DNA of 57,043 bases from Deltaproteobacteria bacterium. Its GTDB lineage: Bacteria > Desulfobacterota > BSN033 > WVXP01. A model generated the notes under the pieces. That model searched no databases. It was not told where the DNA came from and saw only the letters and a program-made list of their open reading frames with translations. Position 1 is the stretch's first letter, and every line of letters begins with the position of its first letter. Shown here piece after piece: positions 8,134 through 18,005 of the stretch. Position numbers and translations under genes: made by a program. The stretch is from the NCBI GenBank assembly GCA_019308905.1, contig JAFDHF010000017.1, forward strand, positions 1-57,043, in the 5' to 3' direction.

Positions 8134-11109
8134 CTATGCATTACGGCCGCAGCACTTCTTGTACTTCTTCCCGCTCCCGCAAGGACAAGGCTCATTCCGT
8201 CCAATCTTCCGCCCCTGCCGCCTCACGGTTTCAACGGTTCTTCCGCCTCCGGCCTCGGCCGCCATGGCCATCTCCTGCGGCACGAGCTGGGGCATCTCTC
8301 CCCGGCTGAAAACCATCCTCTGCGACCTCGGCCTCCTCTCTTCTCTCGGCTCCTCACGAACCAGGCTGAATCTGAAGAGGTTCTTTACGGTCCCCTTCTT
8401 GATCTCCTCGAGGGTGTCGAGGAACATCTCATACCCCTCCTTCTGGTATTCAATCAGGGGATCCTTCTGGCCGTATCCACGAAGGCCGATCCCTTCCTTC
8501 AACTGATCGATTCCCAGAAGGTGTTCCTTCCAGAAGTGGTCTATGGCGTCGAGCATTATCACCTTTTCGAGACGCCTGAGAAGGGGGGCTCCTATTTCGG
8601 CCTCCTTCTCCTCATAGCGGTCGAATACCGCCCTCAGCATACGCTCCCTCAACCCCTCCCGGGTCAGCTCTTCCAGGGACTGGTGATCAAGATCGAGAAA
8701 AAACTGGAAGTTCTCGTAGAAGTCCTTCTTGAGGCCTTCCAGGTCCCACTCCTCTGGGAAGGATTTCTCATCGGTATGGACCTCGATGAGATCGTCCACG
8801 AGTTCCTCCATCATCTCCCTGGCCGTATCCTTCAGATCGTCTTTTCTTAGGATCTGGCTGCGCCTTTCATAGATCACCTCCCTCTGCTTGTTCATTACGT
8901 CATCGTATTTCAGGAGGTGCTCCCGGATATCGAAGTTGTGGGCCTCCACCTTTTTCTGGGCGTTCTCGATCGCCCGGGAGATGAACCTGTGTTCGATGGG
9001 CTGGTCTTCTTCGATCCCCAAGCGGTCCATGACATTGGCGATCCGCTCAGACCCGAAGATCCGCATGAGGTCGTCTTCCAGGGAGAGATAGAACCTGGAA
9101 GAGCCAGGATCACCCTGCCGTCCGGCCCTTCCTCTGAGCTGATTGTCGATCCTCCGGCTCTCGTGCCGTTCCGTGCCGATCACGTGGAGGCCTCCGAGGG
9201 CGAGAACCTCCTTCTTTTCCCTTGCCGCCGTTGCCATGGCCTTTTCCAAGGCCTTTTGCTTTTCACGGTCCGTCGCATCAGGAGAAAAAGATACCCCTGC
9301 CAGGAACTTCGGATTGCCGCCCAACAGGATGTCCGTCCCTCGTCCGGCCATGTTCGTGGATATCGTTACGGCTCCCTTTCTTCCCGCCTGGGCGATGATT
9401 TCCGCCTCTCGCTGGTGCTGCTTTGCATTGAGCACGTGATGGCGGATCCCTCTCTTCTTCAAAAGGTTACTCAGCCGCTCGGATTTCTCGATACTCACCG
9501 TTCCCACAAGGACCGGATGCCCCTGGCGGTGAAGCTCCTCGATCTCGTCGGCCACCGCACGGAACTTCTCCCTCTCCGTCTTGTAGATCACGTCGGGATA
9601 CGATTTCCTGATCATGGGCATGTTCGTGGGGATCACCACCACGTCGAGTTTGTAGATCTTGTTGAACTCGGCAGCTTCGGTATCCGCCGTTCCGGTCATA
9701 CCGGCCAGCTTCTCATACATCCTGAAATAGTTCTGGATCGTGATCGTGGCCAGGGTCTGGTTCTCTCTCTCGATCGACACACCTTCCTTGGCCTCGATCG
9801 CCTGGTGTAATCCGTCGCTGTACCTGCGGCCGGGCAGGAGCCTGCCTGTAAACTCATCCACGATGATCACCTGGCCGTCGCTGACCACGTACTCCACGTC
9901 CCTCTCGAAGAGGCTGTATGCCTTGAGAAGCTGGGTGATATTGTGGATCTTTTCCGCCTTCTCTGCGTACTCCCGTTCGAGCTTGTGTCGTCTCTTGATT
10001 CTCTCCTCTTCGGTCTCCCCGAGCTCCTCATCGGCCTGGCTCAAATCCGGGAGGACAAAAAAATCGGGATCCCCCGGTGACAGGGCCCGCCTGCCCTTTT
10101 CGGTAAGATCGCAGACATTGGACTTCTCATCGATGGAGTAGAAGAGTTCTTCGTCGAGTTCGTCCATCCGCTTGTCCCGGATAAAATCCAGTTCCACGCG
10201 ATCGACCAGCTTCTTGTACTTGGCCTCCTCCATCAGAGCGAGAAACCGCTTGTTCTTGGGTGCCCCTCTTTTGACCTGGAGGAGACGTATCCCTGCCTCG
10301 TAGGTCTCCCCGTCCTCGAGCATCTTCTCGGCTTCTGAAACGAAACGGTTGACGAGGCTGTTCTGGTTCCTTACCAGTCTCTCAACCGGTCCCTTCACCT
10401 CCCTGAAATGGTGGGTGGAGTGTTCCACAGGTCCCGAGATGATCAGGGGAGTTCTCGCCTCATCGATGAGGATGCTGTCCACCTCGTCCACGATAGCGTA
10501 GTGGTGCTCCCTCTGGACCATGCCTTCCACGTCTATGGCCATGTTGTCCCGGAGGTAGTCGAAACCGAATTCGGTGTTCGTACCATAGGTGACGTCGGCC
10601 CGGTACGCCTTCTTTCTGGCCTCGGGATCCATGTCATGGTAAATGACACCCACCGTCAGGCCCAGGAAGCCGTAGATCGTTCCCATCCACTCACTGTCAC
10701 GCCTTGCCAGATAGTCGTTCACGGTCACCACATGGACGCCCCTGCCCTGTAGAGCGTTGAGATAGACGGGGAGTGTAGCCACCAGGGTCTTTCCCTCACC
10801 GGTTGCCATCTCCGCGATCTTACCCTCGTGAAGGACCACTCCCCCGATCAGCTGAACGTCGAAGTGGCGCTCACCCAGGGTCCTCCTGCTCGTTTCACGG
10901 ACCACTGCAAACGCCTCAGGAAGAAGGCTGTCAAGGGGCTCCCCACGATCGATTCTCTCACGAAACTCCGATGTCTTTGCCCGAAGTTCGGCATTGCTGA
11001 GCTTTTGGACGGAAGGCTCCAACGCGTTGATCTGTCCGACCAAAGGCCGAATTCGCCGGAGCTCTCGATCATTCTTTGTGCCCACCACCTTCTTTACTAT
11101 GGAAAGCAT
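8134..11109 (-). CDS. secA: Preprotein translocase ATPase subunit SecA
   Basis: Drives protein export through SecYEG by ATP hydrolysis at the inner face of the membrane. 991 residues. Walker A lies in [15 protein letters not shown] at about residue 100, and the [14 protein letters not shown] block gives Walker B and the start of the NBD1/PPXD region. An insertion of about 80 residues rich in charged residues follows the PPXD start ([14 protein letters not shown]...). Later blocks include [14 protein letters not shown] and [12 protein letters not shown] of NBD2. The C-terminus carries the zinc-binding tail [13 protein letters not shown] that binds SecB or lipids. The start ATG has AAAGGAG at good spacing and a promoter at 11142-11170. 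Confidence 0.97.
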   Translation of the reverse strand: MLSIVKKVVGTKNDRELRRIRPLVGQINALEPSVQKLSNAELRAKTSEFRERIDRGEPLDSLLPEAFAVVRETSRRTLGERHFDVQLIGGVVLHEGKIAEMATGEGKTLVATLPVYLNALQGRGVHVVTVNDYLARRDSEWMGTIYGFLGLTVGVIYHDMDPEARKKAYRADVTYGTNTEFGFDYLRDNMAIDVEGMVQREHHYAIVDEVDSILIDEARTPLIISGPVEHSTHHFREVKGPVERLVRNQNSLVNRFVSEAEKMLEDGETYEAGIRLLQVKRGAPKNKRFLALMEEAKYKKLVDRVELDFIRDKRMDELDEELFYSIDEKSNVCDLTEKGRRALSPGDPDFFVLPDLSQADEELGETEEERIKRRHKLEREYAEKAEKIHNITQLLKAYSLFERDVEYVVSDGQVIIVDEFTGRLLPGRRYSDGLHQAIEAKEGVSIERENQTLATITIQNYFRMYEKLAGMTGTADTEAAEFNKIYKLDVVVIPTNMPMIRKSYPDVIYKTEREKFRAVADEIEELHRQGHPVLVGTVSIEKSERLSNLLKKRGIRHHVLNAKQHQREAEIIAQAGRKGAVTISTNMAGRGTDILLGGNPKFLAGVSFSPDATDREKQKALEKAMATAAREKKEVLALGGLHVIGTERHESRRIDNQLRGRAGRQGDPGSSRFYLSLEDDLMRIFGSERIANVMDRLGIEEDQPIEHRFISRAIENAQKKVEAHNFDIREHLLKYDDVMNKQREVIYERRSQILRKDDLKDTAREMMEELVDDLIEVHTDEKSFPEEWDLEGLKKDFYENFQFFLDLDHQSLEELTREGLRERMLRAVFDRYEEKEAEIGAPLLRRLEKVIMLDAIDHFWKEHLLGIDQLKEGIGLRGYGQKDPLIEYQKEGYEMFLDTLEEIKKGTVKNLFRFSLVREEPREERRPRSQRMVFSRGEMPQLVPQEMAMAAEAGGGRTVETVRRQGRKIGRNEPCPCGSGKKYKKCCGRNA

Positions 11110-11141
11110 GACCGCTGCTCCTTTACTTGTAAATCCAAACC

Positions 11142-11170
11142 ATTATACTGCCTTCCCCGAGGTGATTCAA
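11142..11170 (-). promoter_or_regulatory. sigma70-like promoter of secA
   Basis: On the minus strand TTGAAT (11165-11170), a 17-base spacer and a perfect TATAAT (11142-11147), about 30 bases before the secA start. Confidence 0.55.
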
Positions 11171-11355
11171 CCGGCCCCGCCATCCGAGGGGCTCCGCCAA
11201 TTTTCGAGGGGCATGTCGCAAGGTGCGTCGATCTTTCCGCAAGCGCGGATCCGGGCGGGCACCGAGGCTGGGGGCAGCCGGCCTCTGGTAATACCACTGG
11301 AAAAAAGGAAGGGAAAAACCGATTGGAGAGAAGGCTCCTGGTAGCAGAGGGCCTC

Positions 11356-12282
11356 TCAGTTACAGAGAAAATCTCTGGGATCGAGAGGAATGCCGTTGAC
11401 CCTGACTTCGTAGTAGAGTTGAGGCCCCGTGCAACGGCCGGTAGTCCCCATCTTGCCGATCACTTCGCCTCTCCTCACATTCTGGCCGATCTTCACCTCA
11501 ACCTCATCGAGGTGACCGTATCTTGTGATGATACCGTGGCCATGGCTGAGGACGACCATCTTGCCGTGGTCAGGATCCGTCCCTACCGTAGTCACAAGAC
11601 CGGAAGCCGAAGCGACAACCGGAGTGTGCAGTGAATTCGAAATCTCCAGCCCCTGGTGCATCTCCAGCTGCCCTGTCAACGGGGAGATTCGACACCCGAA
11701 ATCCCCTGTAATCCAACCCCGGGTGGGCCATATCGACGGTACATAGGGGGAAGCCCTTCGGCCCTTATGGACCAGCGCCGCCGACCGATGCACCCCTTTC
11801 TGGGGCACCTGAGTCTGCGAAGTGGATGCACTCGGGCCCGCGTCAGGCCGGCCCTGGGAAGTCTCGAGACCTCCCCGACGGCTCATCCTCGCTCGAAGAT
11901 CCTCCAACAGCGGACCCCCAACCCCGAACAGGGAACTCGGCCGGTTCTCGAGGTTTGCGATGACCCGGAGCTTGGAGTCGTACTCTTCCATCTGGGCGAT
12001 TTGATTCTGCAGCTCTGCGATCCTCTCGGAAAAGAATCGGATCTCCTCACGCCGGGCCTTGTTCCCCTCCTGGAGTTGGGCAATCAGGCTGGCATGTCTC
12101 GGACTCCGAAGAAAATTCAAACCGAGGAGGACAGTCATGCCGACGAGCAGGGGCAACACGACAGCCAGTGCCCTGAAGAGGAGTCTTGGTACCCTGTAAC
12201 GCCTTACATTCGACGAATTCTTCGAAAAAACGAGAATGGTGAGATGATCACCAGCCAAAACGCCCCCCTTTTTCTGAGACAC
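11356..12282 (-). CDS. LytM/M23-domain membrane-anchored protein with a degenerate metal site
   Basis: 308 residues: a short cytoplasmic N-terminus, one transmembrane segment (about 34-57), a coiled coil (about 65-112), a Ser/Gln-rich linker, and a LytM-type domain (about 185-305). The fold is clear (YPLTGQ-like region, GLEISNSLHTPVVA, HGHGIITRYGHL, GEVIGKMGTTGR), but key residues differ from active M23 peptidases: the H-x3-D ligand pair is His209-x3-Glu213, and the HxH pair usual in GPHLHYE is GPQLYYE (Gln288, Tyr290). It is probably an inactive LytM factor that regulates amidases, like EnvC or NlpD, rather than a peptidase. The start is uncertain: GTG at 12282 or a TTG at 12258 with AGGGGGG upstream. 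It lies upstream of secA with its own promoter. Confidence 0.8.
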   Translation of the reverse strand: MSQKKGGVLAGDHLTILVFSKNSSNVRRYRVPRLLFRALAVVLPLLVGMTVLLGLNFLRSPRHASLIAQLQEGNKARREEIRFFSERIAELQNQIAQMEEYDSKLRVIANLENRPSSLFGVGGPLLEDLRARMSRRGGLETSQGRPDAGPSASTSQTQVPQKGVHRSAALVHKGRRASPYVPSIWPTRGWITGDFGCRISPLTGQLEMHQGLEISNSLHTPVVASASGLVTTVGTDPDHGKMVVLSHGHGIITRYGHLDEVEVKIGQNVRRGEVIGKMGTTGRCTGPQLYYEVRVNGIPLDPRDFLCN

Positions 12283-12300
12283 CTTGTCATACTAATAGCC

Positions 12301-12329
12301 TAAATATCAAAAGGGGTATGGGGTGTCAA
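12301..12329 (-). promoter_or_regulatory. sigma70-like promoter of the LytM-domain gene
   Basis: On the minus strand TTGACA (12324-12329), a 17-base spacer and TATTTA (12301-12306). The predicted transcript start is about 12 bases from the GTG at 12282, or about 36 bases from the alternative TTG at 12258. Confidence 0.55.
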
Positions 12330-12583
12330 GTTTTTTTTCGCCTATCGAGTCCTCCATTGTCAGAGGGATTCCTGCTCCACCACGGACGGTTAGAGCATTG
12401 TGCAATTACGATACCAACTGCTTCACCATTCAGGAACCTCCCGGGTACGACATATATAACTATTCGACATAAAAGGCAATTTACATAAACGGCCCGTCCT
12501 CCCCAAAAGGCCGTGCCCCGACCGGTTTTCAACCAGAGAGACAAAATTTGCCCCTTGCTCCTGCAAAGGCGTGGAGGACCTCA
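12330..12583. other. Intergenic stretch without a recognised gene
   Basis: About 250 bases between the LytM gene promoter and the fabH stop. A 72-codon minus-strand frame is present (12326-12544) but overlaps the promoter, has no ribosome-binding site and resembles nothing I know. No strong hairpin with a T run was seen. Confidence 0.5.
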
Positions 12584-13582
12584 TTACCACCGAATCAAAG
12601 AACTCCCCCAGGTCAGTCCTCCTCCAAATGCGGTCAAGACCACGAGATCCCCCTTCTCGATCGTTCCGTCCCGGACGGCTTCATCGAGAGCTATGGGGAC
12701 CGTGGCCGAGGAGATGTTTCCATACTTGGCGACCGTGAGATAGACCTTCTCCATGGGTACCTTCAGTCTCTTTGCCATCTGTTGGAGGATCCGGATGTTG
12801 GCCTGATGGGGAACGATGACCTTTACGTCGTCGAGGGTGTACCCGTTCTTAAAGACAGCCTCCTCGGCGGCTTCGGCAAAGTACCTGACCGCCACCCTCA
12901 CCGAATCGCTTGCTCGAATCATCCGTAAGGTGTGAAGCCTCTGATCCACACTCCTATGTGAAATAGGGGTCGTCTTTGACCCCCCTCCCGGAAGGAGGAG
13001 GTTCTGCCCGTTCTTGCCGTCCGTATGGATGTGGGTGGAGAGTATCTCGCTGTATCCTCCATCATCGCCCTCTACCGCCTTCAGCACCACCGCACCCGAT
13101 CCATCCCCCCACAGGATGCAACTCTCCCTGTCCGTCCAGTCCAGGGTCCGGCTCATCACTTCCGAAGCCACGACCAGAGCGTTGCCGAAGACTCCGGTCT
13201 TGAGATACTGTTCGGCCACCGAAAGACCGAAGACAAAGCCGCTGCAGGCGGCGACAACATCGAAGGAGACCGCATTTTCCGCCCCCAGCGAAGCCTCCAG
13301 CCAGTTGGCCCCGGAGGGACACGCCGTGTCCGGGGTCATGGTACACAGTACTATCAGTTCCACCTCCAAGGGAGAGAGCCCGGCAACCTCCATGGCTCTG
13401 AGTGACGCCTCCCTGCCCAGGTCAGAGGCATACTGATCATGGGCCGCGATTCTCCGTTCCCTGACCCCTGTCCGCTTGCTTATCCACTCGTCCGACGTCC
13501 ATAAGATCTTTTCCAAATCCGTGTTGGTCAGAACCCGGTCCGGTACATATGAACCGGTCCCCATGATCGCAATACGCCTCAT
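12584..13582 (-). CDS. fabH: 3-oxoacyl-[acyl-carrier-protein] synthase III (FabH-like)
   Basis: 332 residues. It condenses an acyl-CoA with malonyl-ACP to start fatty-acid synthesis, or a related chain. The catalytic triad is visible: Cys113 in VVAACSGFVFG, His in VIVPHQANIRI, and Asn in YGNISSATVPIAL. The substrate-tunnel Arg/Trp region reads TSDEWISKRTGVRERRI, as in true FabH. The start at 13582 (MRRIAIMGTG) is preceded by GGAAGAG; an upstream in-frame extension to 13645 is not supported. No other fatty-acid synthesis genes are adjacent, so a role in a special acyl pathway cannot be excluded. Confidence 0.9.
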   Translation of the reverse strand: MRRIAIMGTGSYVPDRVLTNTDLEKILWTSDEWISKRTGVRERRIAAHDQYASDLGREASLRAMEVAGLSPLEVELIVLCTMTPDTACPSGANWLEASLGAENAVSFDVVAACSGFVFGLSVAEQYLKTGVFGNALVVASEVMSRTLDWTDRESCILWGDGSGAVVLKAVEGDDGGYSEILSTHIHTDGKNGQNLLLPGGGSKTTPISHRSVDQRLHTLRMIRASDSVRVAVRYFAEAAEEAVFKNGYTLDDVKVIVPHQANIRILQQMAKRLKVPMEKVYLTVAKYGNISSATVPIALDEAVRDGTIEKGDLVVLTAFGGGLTWGSSLIRW

Positions 13583-13798
13583 TTTGTCTCTTCCTCTCTC
13601 AACCGGTACTTGAATCCCCTCCGCGATCAGCCGATCGACCGGCAAGGTCTCAGATTAAAGGCATTTCATAACACCCTGGCGCCGTAAAGTCAAACAGAGG
13701 TCATGGGAGACCATTACCTTACAGGGGCGGAGCTTGGAAGCGAAGAGATAAGGGCCTTCTCGAGAAATGGAGAGGCGCTGGAGGCCCTTTCACCTCCC

Positions 13799-14115
13799 AT
13801 ACCTTCTGTGGATTTTCCTGGCTTTTGGAGAACACCCCTGCCTCCGGGCGACATTGCGGAAGCGGCGGGAAAGGTCGTGTTCGTGATTCGTGGGTCGTGT
13901 TCGTGAGTCGTGTTCGTGAGTCGTGTTCGTGAGTCGTGGGTCGTGTTGCTGGGGAAGGGGCAGTAACTCTCCACCCGCGAACCTCGATAGGGTCACCGCG
14001 TGAGCCCAGGAGCGAGGGGGCAGGGGTTTTCTCCTGCCAAAACAGAAAAAAATCGTGGAGTCATATATTTGCAAGAATCCCCGGCCGAAAACTGACGAAA
14101 CTCCACATACCTTCT
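13799..14115 (+). mobile_element. Non-autonomous MITE-like element, copy A, with 9-bp target-site duplication
   Basis: A 299-bp non-coding element (13808-14106). The left end GTGGATTTTCCTGGCTTTTGG and the reverse complement of the right end, GTGGAGTTTCGTCAGTTTTC, are imperfect terminal inverted repeats (about 16 of 21 match). The element is flanked by a perfect direct repeat ATACCTTCT at 13799-13807 and 14107-14115, as expected of a transposition target duplication. Inside is a tandem core of TCGTGT/TCGTGAT/TCGTGGG units (13873-13947). The same element recurs at 26329-26602, 56875-57043 and, diverged, at 19803-20110. There is no room for a transposase, so an enzyme elsewhere in the genome must mobilise it. 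Confidence 0.8.
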
Positions 14116-14322
14116 CCCTTGACTCGTCAATAAACCTCGGCTAAGCTAGGAAGTCATAGAGGGCCCGAGACAAGAGAATCTCACTCCTGCAAGGGCGGAT
14201 GATCTCTGCCGAGATGGGCGGCCGGAACTCTCCTGATGCTCGCCGGCCGAAGCAGTCGCAGCGGCACGGGGGCGTCGTTTCTGTGTCAAGGCGCCGGAAA
14301 ACCGATTCCCGGGAGGCTCGTC
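14116..14322. other. Intergenic stretch between the MITE and the thiS-thiF gene
   Basis: About 200 bases. It must hold the promoter of the following plus-strand gene, but I see no consensus -35/-10 pair. Nothing else is recognised. Confidence 0.4.
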
Positions 14323-15129
14323 ATGATCACCGTGAGAGTCAACGAGAGGCCGCGCGAGGTGACCCCGCGGCTCGGCCTGATGGACTTGAAAGCCGAAGTC
14401 AAACCCGACGCAGACCTGGTAATCTATAACGGTTTCCCGGTGGCGGAGAACATCCCCCTCAAGGATGGAGACAGGGTGGTCTTCATCAAAAGAGGCGAGG
14501 TCCCATCAAGAGAAGAACTCGAGGTCTTGATGATGTCCCGCCACACCCCCGGGGTCCACGAGAAAGTCAAGAGAGGCCGGGTCGGCATCGCCGGGCTGGG
14601 AGGGCTCGGTTCTCAAATCGCCTTCGCCCTGGCCCGGGTGGGAGTGGGAACCCTGGTTCTCGCCGACTACGACGTGGTCGAACCGAGCAATCTCAACCGA
14701 CAGCAGTACTTCGTAGATCAGATTGGGATGGTAAAGGTCGAGGCCCTGCGGCAGAGCCTGGTAAGGATAAACCCCTATGTAACCCTCATCACCCACCGAG
14801 TGGTCCTCGATCCGGAAAACATCGGTCCTATCTTCGCAGATGTCGACATCGTGGTAGAGGCTTTCGACAGGGCGGACATGAAAGCCATGCTCATCAATAG
14901 GGTCTCGCAACTCTACCCTGACAAGTACATCGTCGGGGCATCCGGACTGGCCGGATACGAAGACAGCAATACCATCCAGACAACCCGCTTCTCGTCGAGG
15001 ATCTACATCGTAGGTGACCAGCAGACGGCGGCCAGGCCGGGTATGGGCCTCATGGCACCCAGGGTCGGAATCGCAGCCCATCACCAGGCAAATCTCGTCT
15101 TGAGGATACTGCTCGGAGAAGAGGGATAG
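14323..15129 (+). CDS. thiF: ThiS-like domain fused to a ThiF-family adenylyltransferase
   Basis: 268 residues. Residues 1-70 form a ThiS-like beta-grasp domain (MITVRVNERPREV ... VVFIKRGEV). The rest is an E1-like ThiF domain with the nucleotide-binding loop GIAGLGGLGSQIA and the ADYDVVEPSNLNRQQY block (Asp and Arg for ATP and carrier activation). ThiF adenylates the C-terminus of a sulfur carrier in thiamine synthesis. The fused ThiS-like domain does not end in Gly-Gly: the position reads IKRGEVPSREE and runs on. It therefore probably serves structurally or as a substrate mimic and the real carrier is elsewhere. No zinc CxxC pairs are seen, as in the shorter ThiF family 2. The start has GGGAGG at good spacing. 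It converges on recN with an 11-bp gap. Confidence 0.8.
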   Translation: MITVRVNERPREVTPRLGLMDLKAEVKPDADLVIYNGFPVAENIPLKDGDRVVFIKRGEVPSREELEVLMMSRHTPGVHEKVKRGRVGIAGLGGLGSQIAFALARVGVGTLVLADYDVVEPSNLNRQQYFVDQIGMVKVEALRQSLVRINPYVTLITHRVVLDPENIGPIFADVDIVVEAFDRADMKAMLINRVSQLYPDKYIVGASGLAGYEDSNTIQTTRFSSRIYIVGDQQTAARPGMGLMAPRVGIAAHHQANLVLRILLGEEG

Positions 15130-15140
15130 GACCGATTCCT

Positions 15141-16853
15141 TCACCCGGGTTCTTGTGATGCCTTCTCGATCATCTCCGACGCGTAAGCCCGCGTCTTCTC
15201 CGTGATCTCAGCGCCACCCATCATACGTGCAATCTCATCCACCCGTTCTGCAGGGCCGAGCTCTTTTGTCTCGGTTATGGTACGATTCTCGTGTGCCCTC
15301 TTGATCACCCTGTGATGGACATCGGCAAAGCAGGCGATCTGTGGCAGATGTGTTACACAGAGAACCTGGTGGTGCAAGGAGAGGGTTTTCAATTTCTTGC
15401 CCACCACCTCTGCCACCGCTCCTCCTATCCCGGCGTCGACTTCGTCAAAGATCAGGGTCTGTCCAGGCTCGGCTGAGGCGATGATCCGCTTCATGGCCAG
15501 CATTATGCGCGAGAGCTCTCCCCCCGAGGCGATCCTGCTGAGAGGCTTCGGCTCTTCACCCACATTTGGAGAGATGTAGAACTCCACCGTGTCCATCCCC
15601 TTCGAAGCCAGAGGGATACCCTGGACAAAGCTCCATTTCTCCCTCGCTGCCTGTCTCTCAGCCCCGAAGCGAACCTCAAAAACCGTGTTCCCCATGCCCA
15701 GGGACGAGAGTTCCCCCTCCATGGCCTTCTCAAAAGCCACGGCCTTTGTTCTCCGCTCCTCGGAAAGCGCACGGGCAAGTTCCATCGCCCTCTGCTCCAC
15801 CTCGGCCAGGCGGCCCTGGAGTGCTTCGATCCGGAGCCGGTTGGAGTCGAAGGTTTCGAGTTGCCGGTCTATCCGTTCCTTGAACTGGAGAATCTCCCCG
15901 ATTGTCTGGCCGTACTTCATCTTCAGCCGCCGAATCTCTTCGAACCGCCTTTCCACGGCCTCCAATCCATCCGGATCACACTGGATCTTCCCCTGATAAT
16001 CCCTCAGGGAGTATGCCACCTCCTCCAGTTGATAGAAGACAGACTCGATGGTCTCGGCAAGGGATTGCAGGGAAGGATCGATCCGGGTGATTTCCCGGAC
16101 CTTCTGAAGAGCCACGTGGAGTTTCTCAATAATCGAAGATTCACCGGAATAGAGAACTCCCTCGGCCAGACCCGCCAGCTCAAAGAGTCTCTCCGCATTC
16201 GCGAGGATCCTCCTCTGTTCCCCCAGGGTCTCTTCCTCCCCCTCGTGGAGGTTTGCAGCCGCAATCTCTTGGGATTGGAAAGTCATTAATTCCCTGTCCC
16301 TTATGGACCGCTCCTCCTCCTCCTTGAGGGAGGCGATCTCCCTTGTCAGCCTCTCGGCTTCCCGGAAGGCCTCTTCAAACCGGCCCCGCAGTGGGATCAG
16401 CCCCCCGTATTCATCGAGGATATCGATGTGGTTTTCCGCCCTTTGAAGGGTCTGATGCTCGTGCTGGCCATAGATCGACAGGAGCACTTCCACGATCCTG
16501 GAGACGGCGGCGAGGCTGGCAAGGTCGCCGTTCAGAAAAACCCGACCTCTGCCGGAACGGGAAACGATCCGTTTGATCAGGATTTCACCTTCGCCGGTGA
16601 CCCCCACGCCCCTGAGCTTCTCCCTGAGATGGGGATAATCCGAAACATCGAAGACCGCTTCTACAGTAGCCTTTTCGGCACCCGTCCTGATCGATTCCTC
16701 GGAGGACCGATCTCCAAGGAGCATGTTGACTGCATTGAGAATAATCGACTTTCCCGCCCCGGTTTCCCCTGTCAGAACGTTGAGGCCCTTCGAGAAGGTG
16801 ATGTCCACCTCATCGATGATAGCAAGGTCTCTGATCCTAAGTTCCACCAGCAT
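15141..16853 (-). CDS. recN: DNA repair protein RecN
   Basis: 570 residues, full length. An SMC-like ATPase acting in double-strand break repair and recombination. It shows the N-terminal Walker A GETGAGKSIILNA, a long coiled-coil middle (about 160-370), the ABC signature SRIASGGELSRIMLAMK, and Walker B TLIFDEVDAGIGG followed by LCVTHLPQIACFADVHH. The ATG at 16853 overlaps the end of nadK by 17 bp, so the two are translationally coupled. nadK-recN adjacency is common in bacteria. Confidence 0.96.
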   Translation of the reverse strand: MLVELRIRDLAIIDEVDITFSKGLNVLTGETGAGKSIILNAVNMLLGDRSSEESIRTGAEKATVEAVFDVSDYPHLREKLRGVGVTGEGEILIKRIVSRSGRGRVFLNGDLASLAAVSRIVEVLLSIYGQHEHQTLQRAENHIDILDEYGGLIPLRGRFEEAFREAERLTREIASLKEEEERSIRDRELMTFQSQEIAAANLHEGEEETLGEQRRILANAERLFELAGLAEGVLYSGESSIIEKLHVALQKVREITRIDPSLQSLAETIESVFYQLEEVAYSLRDYQGKIQCDPDGLEAVERRFEEIRRLKMKYGQTIGEILQFKERIDRQLETFDSNRLRIEALQGRLAEVEQRAMELARALSEERRTKAVAFEKAMEGELSSLGMGNTVFEVRFGAERQAAREKWSFVQGIPLASKGMDTVEFYISPNVGEEPKPLSRIASGGELSRIMLAMKRIIASAEPGQTLIFDEVDAGIGGAVAEVVGKKLKTLSLHHQVLCVTHLPQIACFADVHHRVIKRAHENRTITETKELGPAERVDEIARMMGGAEITEKTRAYASEMIEKASQEPG

Positions 16854-17736
16854 GACGATCGTCCGATGCCGAGCTCTCTCCCCATCCCAGTTTTGTTCTG
16901 AGAACCTCGAAATACCCCTTGTACGGAGACTCGATCAACAAGACCCTCCCAGGTGCCTTTTGGACTTCGACCGTGTCGCCCCTTTCCATGGGAAAGCCCT
17001 CCTGGCCGTCGAGTGTAAGAAAGACCTCTTCGCTTTCGGACTCGAGGGTGACTCTGACGACCACATCATCGGGAATGATGATAGGCCGATTGGTGAGTGT
17101 GTGGGGACAGATAGGCGTGATGATGATCGTTTCAAGAGAGGGGTAGACAATCGGCCCCCCCGCCGAGAGGGAGTAGGCTGTCGAGCCCGTAGGGGTCGAC
17201 AGTATCAGTCCGTCTGCCCTGAATGTGGCCACATATTCCCCGTTGATCGTAGTTTTCAGATAGATAATCCTGGCCAGGGCACCCTTGTTGATCACGGCAT
17301 CGTTGAGAACCCGGAACGCGGCGACCTCCTCGCCCCTCCGGACAACCCCTGCTCTCAGGGCGACCCTGTCATGAGTCCGGAACCTCCCCTCGACCACCTT
17401 TTCCAGAACAGGAAAGAGCTCTTCCCGGGTGATTTCCGTGAGAAATCCCAATCCTCCCAGATTGACACCGAGGATCGGCACCCCCTCCTCACCGGTGCGC
17501 CTGATCACGCTCAGCAGGGTTCCATCCCCCCCCAGAACTATCAGCAAGTCGAGTGGCGCCAGGATCTTCTCCCCCGGCCAAGAGGAGACATGGCCGATGG
17601 CGGCCGCCATTTCACTGTCGAGAAATACCTCGATCTCTTTCTCTCTGAACCACTCGACCAGATTCTCCACCACGGCAACCGCCTCTGGGCTGTTTCTCTT
17701 TCCTATGATTCCAACGGACTTGATGGACCCTGACAT
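16837..17736 (-). CDS. nadK: NAD kinase
   Basis: 299 residues. It phosphorylates NAD to NADP with ATP or polyphosphate. The diagnostic motifs are IVLGGDGTLLSVIR near residue 68, NLGGLGFLTEI near 95 and TPTGSTAYSLSAGGPIV near 182, and the conserved NDAVI (usually NE/ND) is at about 146. The start ATG is preceded by AAGAGAGAG. It overlaps recN by 17 bp. The 269 bases upstream hold no gene and only a weak promoter candidate. Confidence 0.95.
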   Translation of the reverse strand: MSGSIKSVGIIGKRNSPEAVAVVENLVEWFREKEIEVFLDSEMAAAIGHVSSWPGEKILAPLDLLIVLGGDGTLLSVIRRTGEEGVPILGVNLGGLGFLTEITREELFPVLEKVVEGRFRTHDRVALRAGVVRRGEEVAAFRVLNDAVINKGALARIIYLKTTINGEYVATFRADGLILSTPTGSTAYSLSAGGPIVYPSLETIIITPICPHTLTNRPIIIPDDVVVRVTLESESEEVFLTLDGQEGFPMERGDTVEVQKAPGRVLLIESPYKGYFEVLRTKLGWGESSASDDRHAGGT

Positions 17737-18005
17737 GGATCGCTCTCTCTTGTCGGCCGGTACGACCCCTTACAGATCGGAAGACGAACGACGTCAGCCT
17801 CAACAGCACAACTGGGAAACCGCAAAAGTCTATGCTTAACATGCCCCCCATGCAAAGTCAATCACGCGATCCCGGGAGTATCCCCGTTTTGAGGATGCCT
17901 CTTACCCCCTCGCTCCTGAACTCACTGGGCGATCCTGGAGGGAAAGGTTGGACCGCAAGAGATTCGACAAATACTGCCCTGATTCTCGAATACGGGAGGC
18001 AGGGC

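Noticed and set aside
12326-12544. 72-codon minus-strand frame
   Set aside because: It covers the promoter of the LytM-domain gene, has no ribosome-binding site and no homology I recognise.
13873-13947. CRISPR-like tandem repeats
   Set aside because: Units are only 6-7 bases and directly abutting with no unique spacers; they form the core of the MITE-like element.
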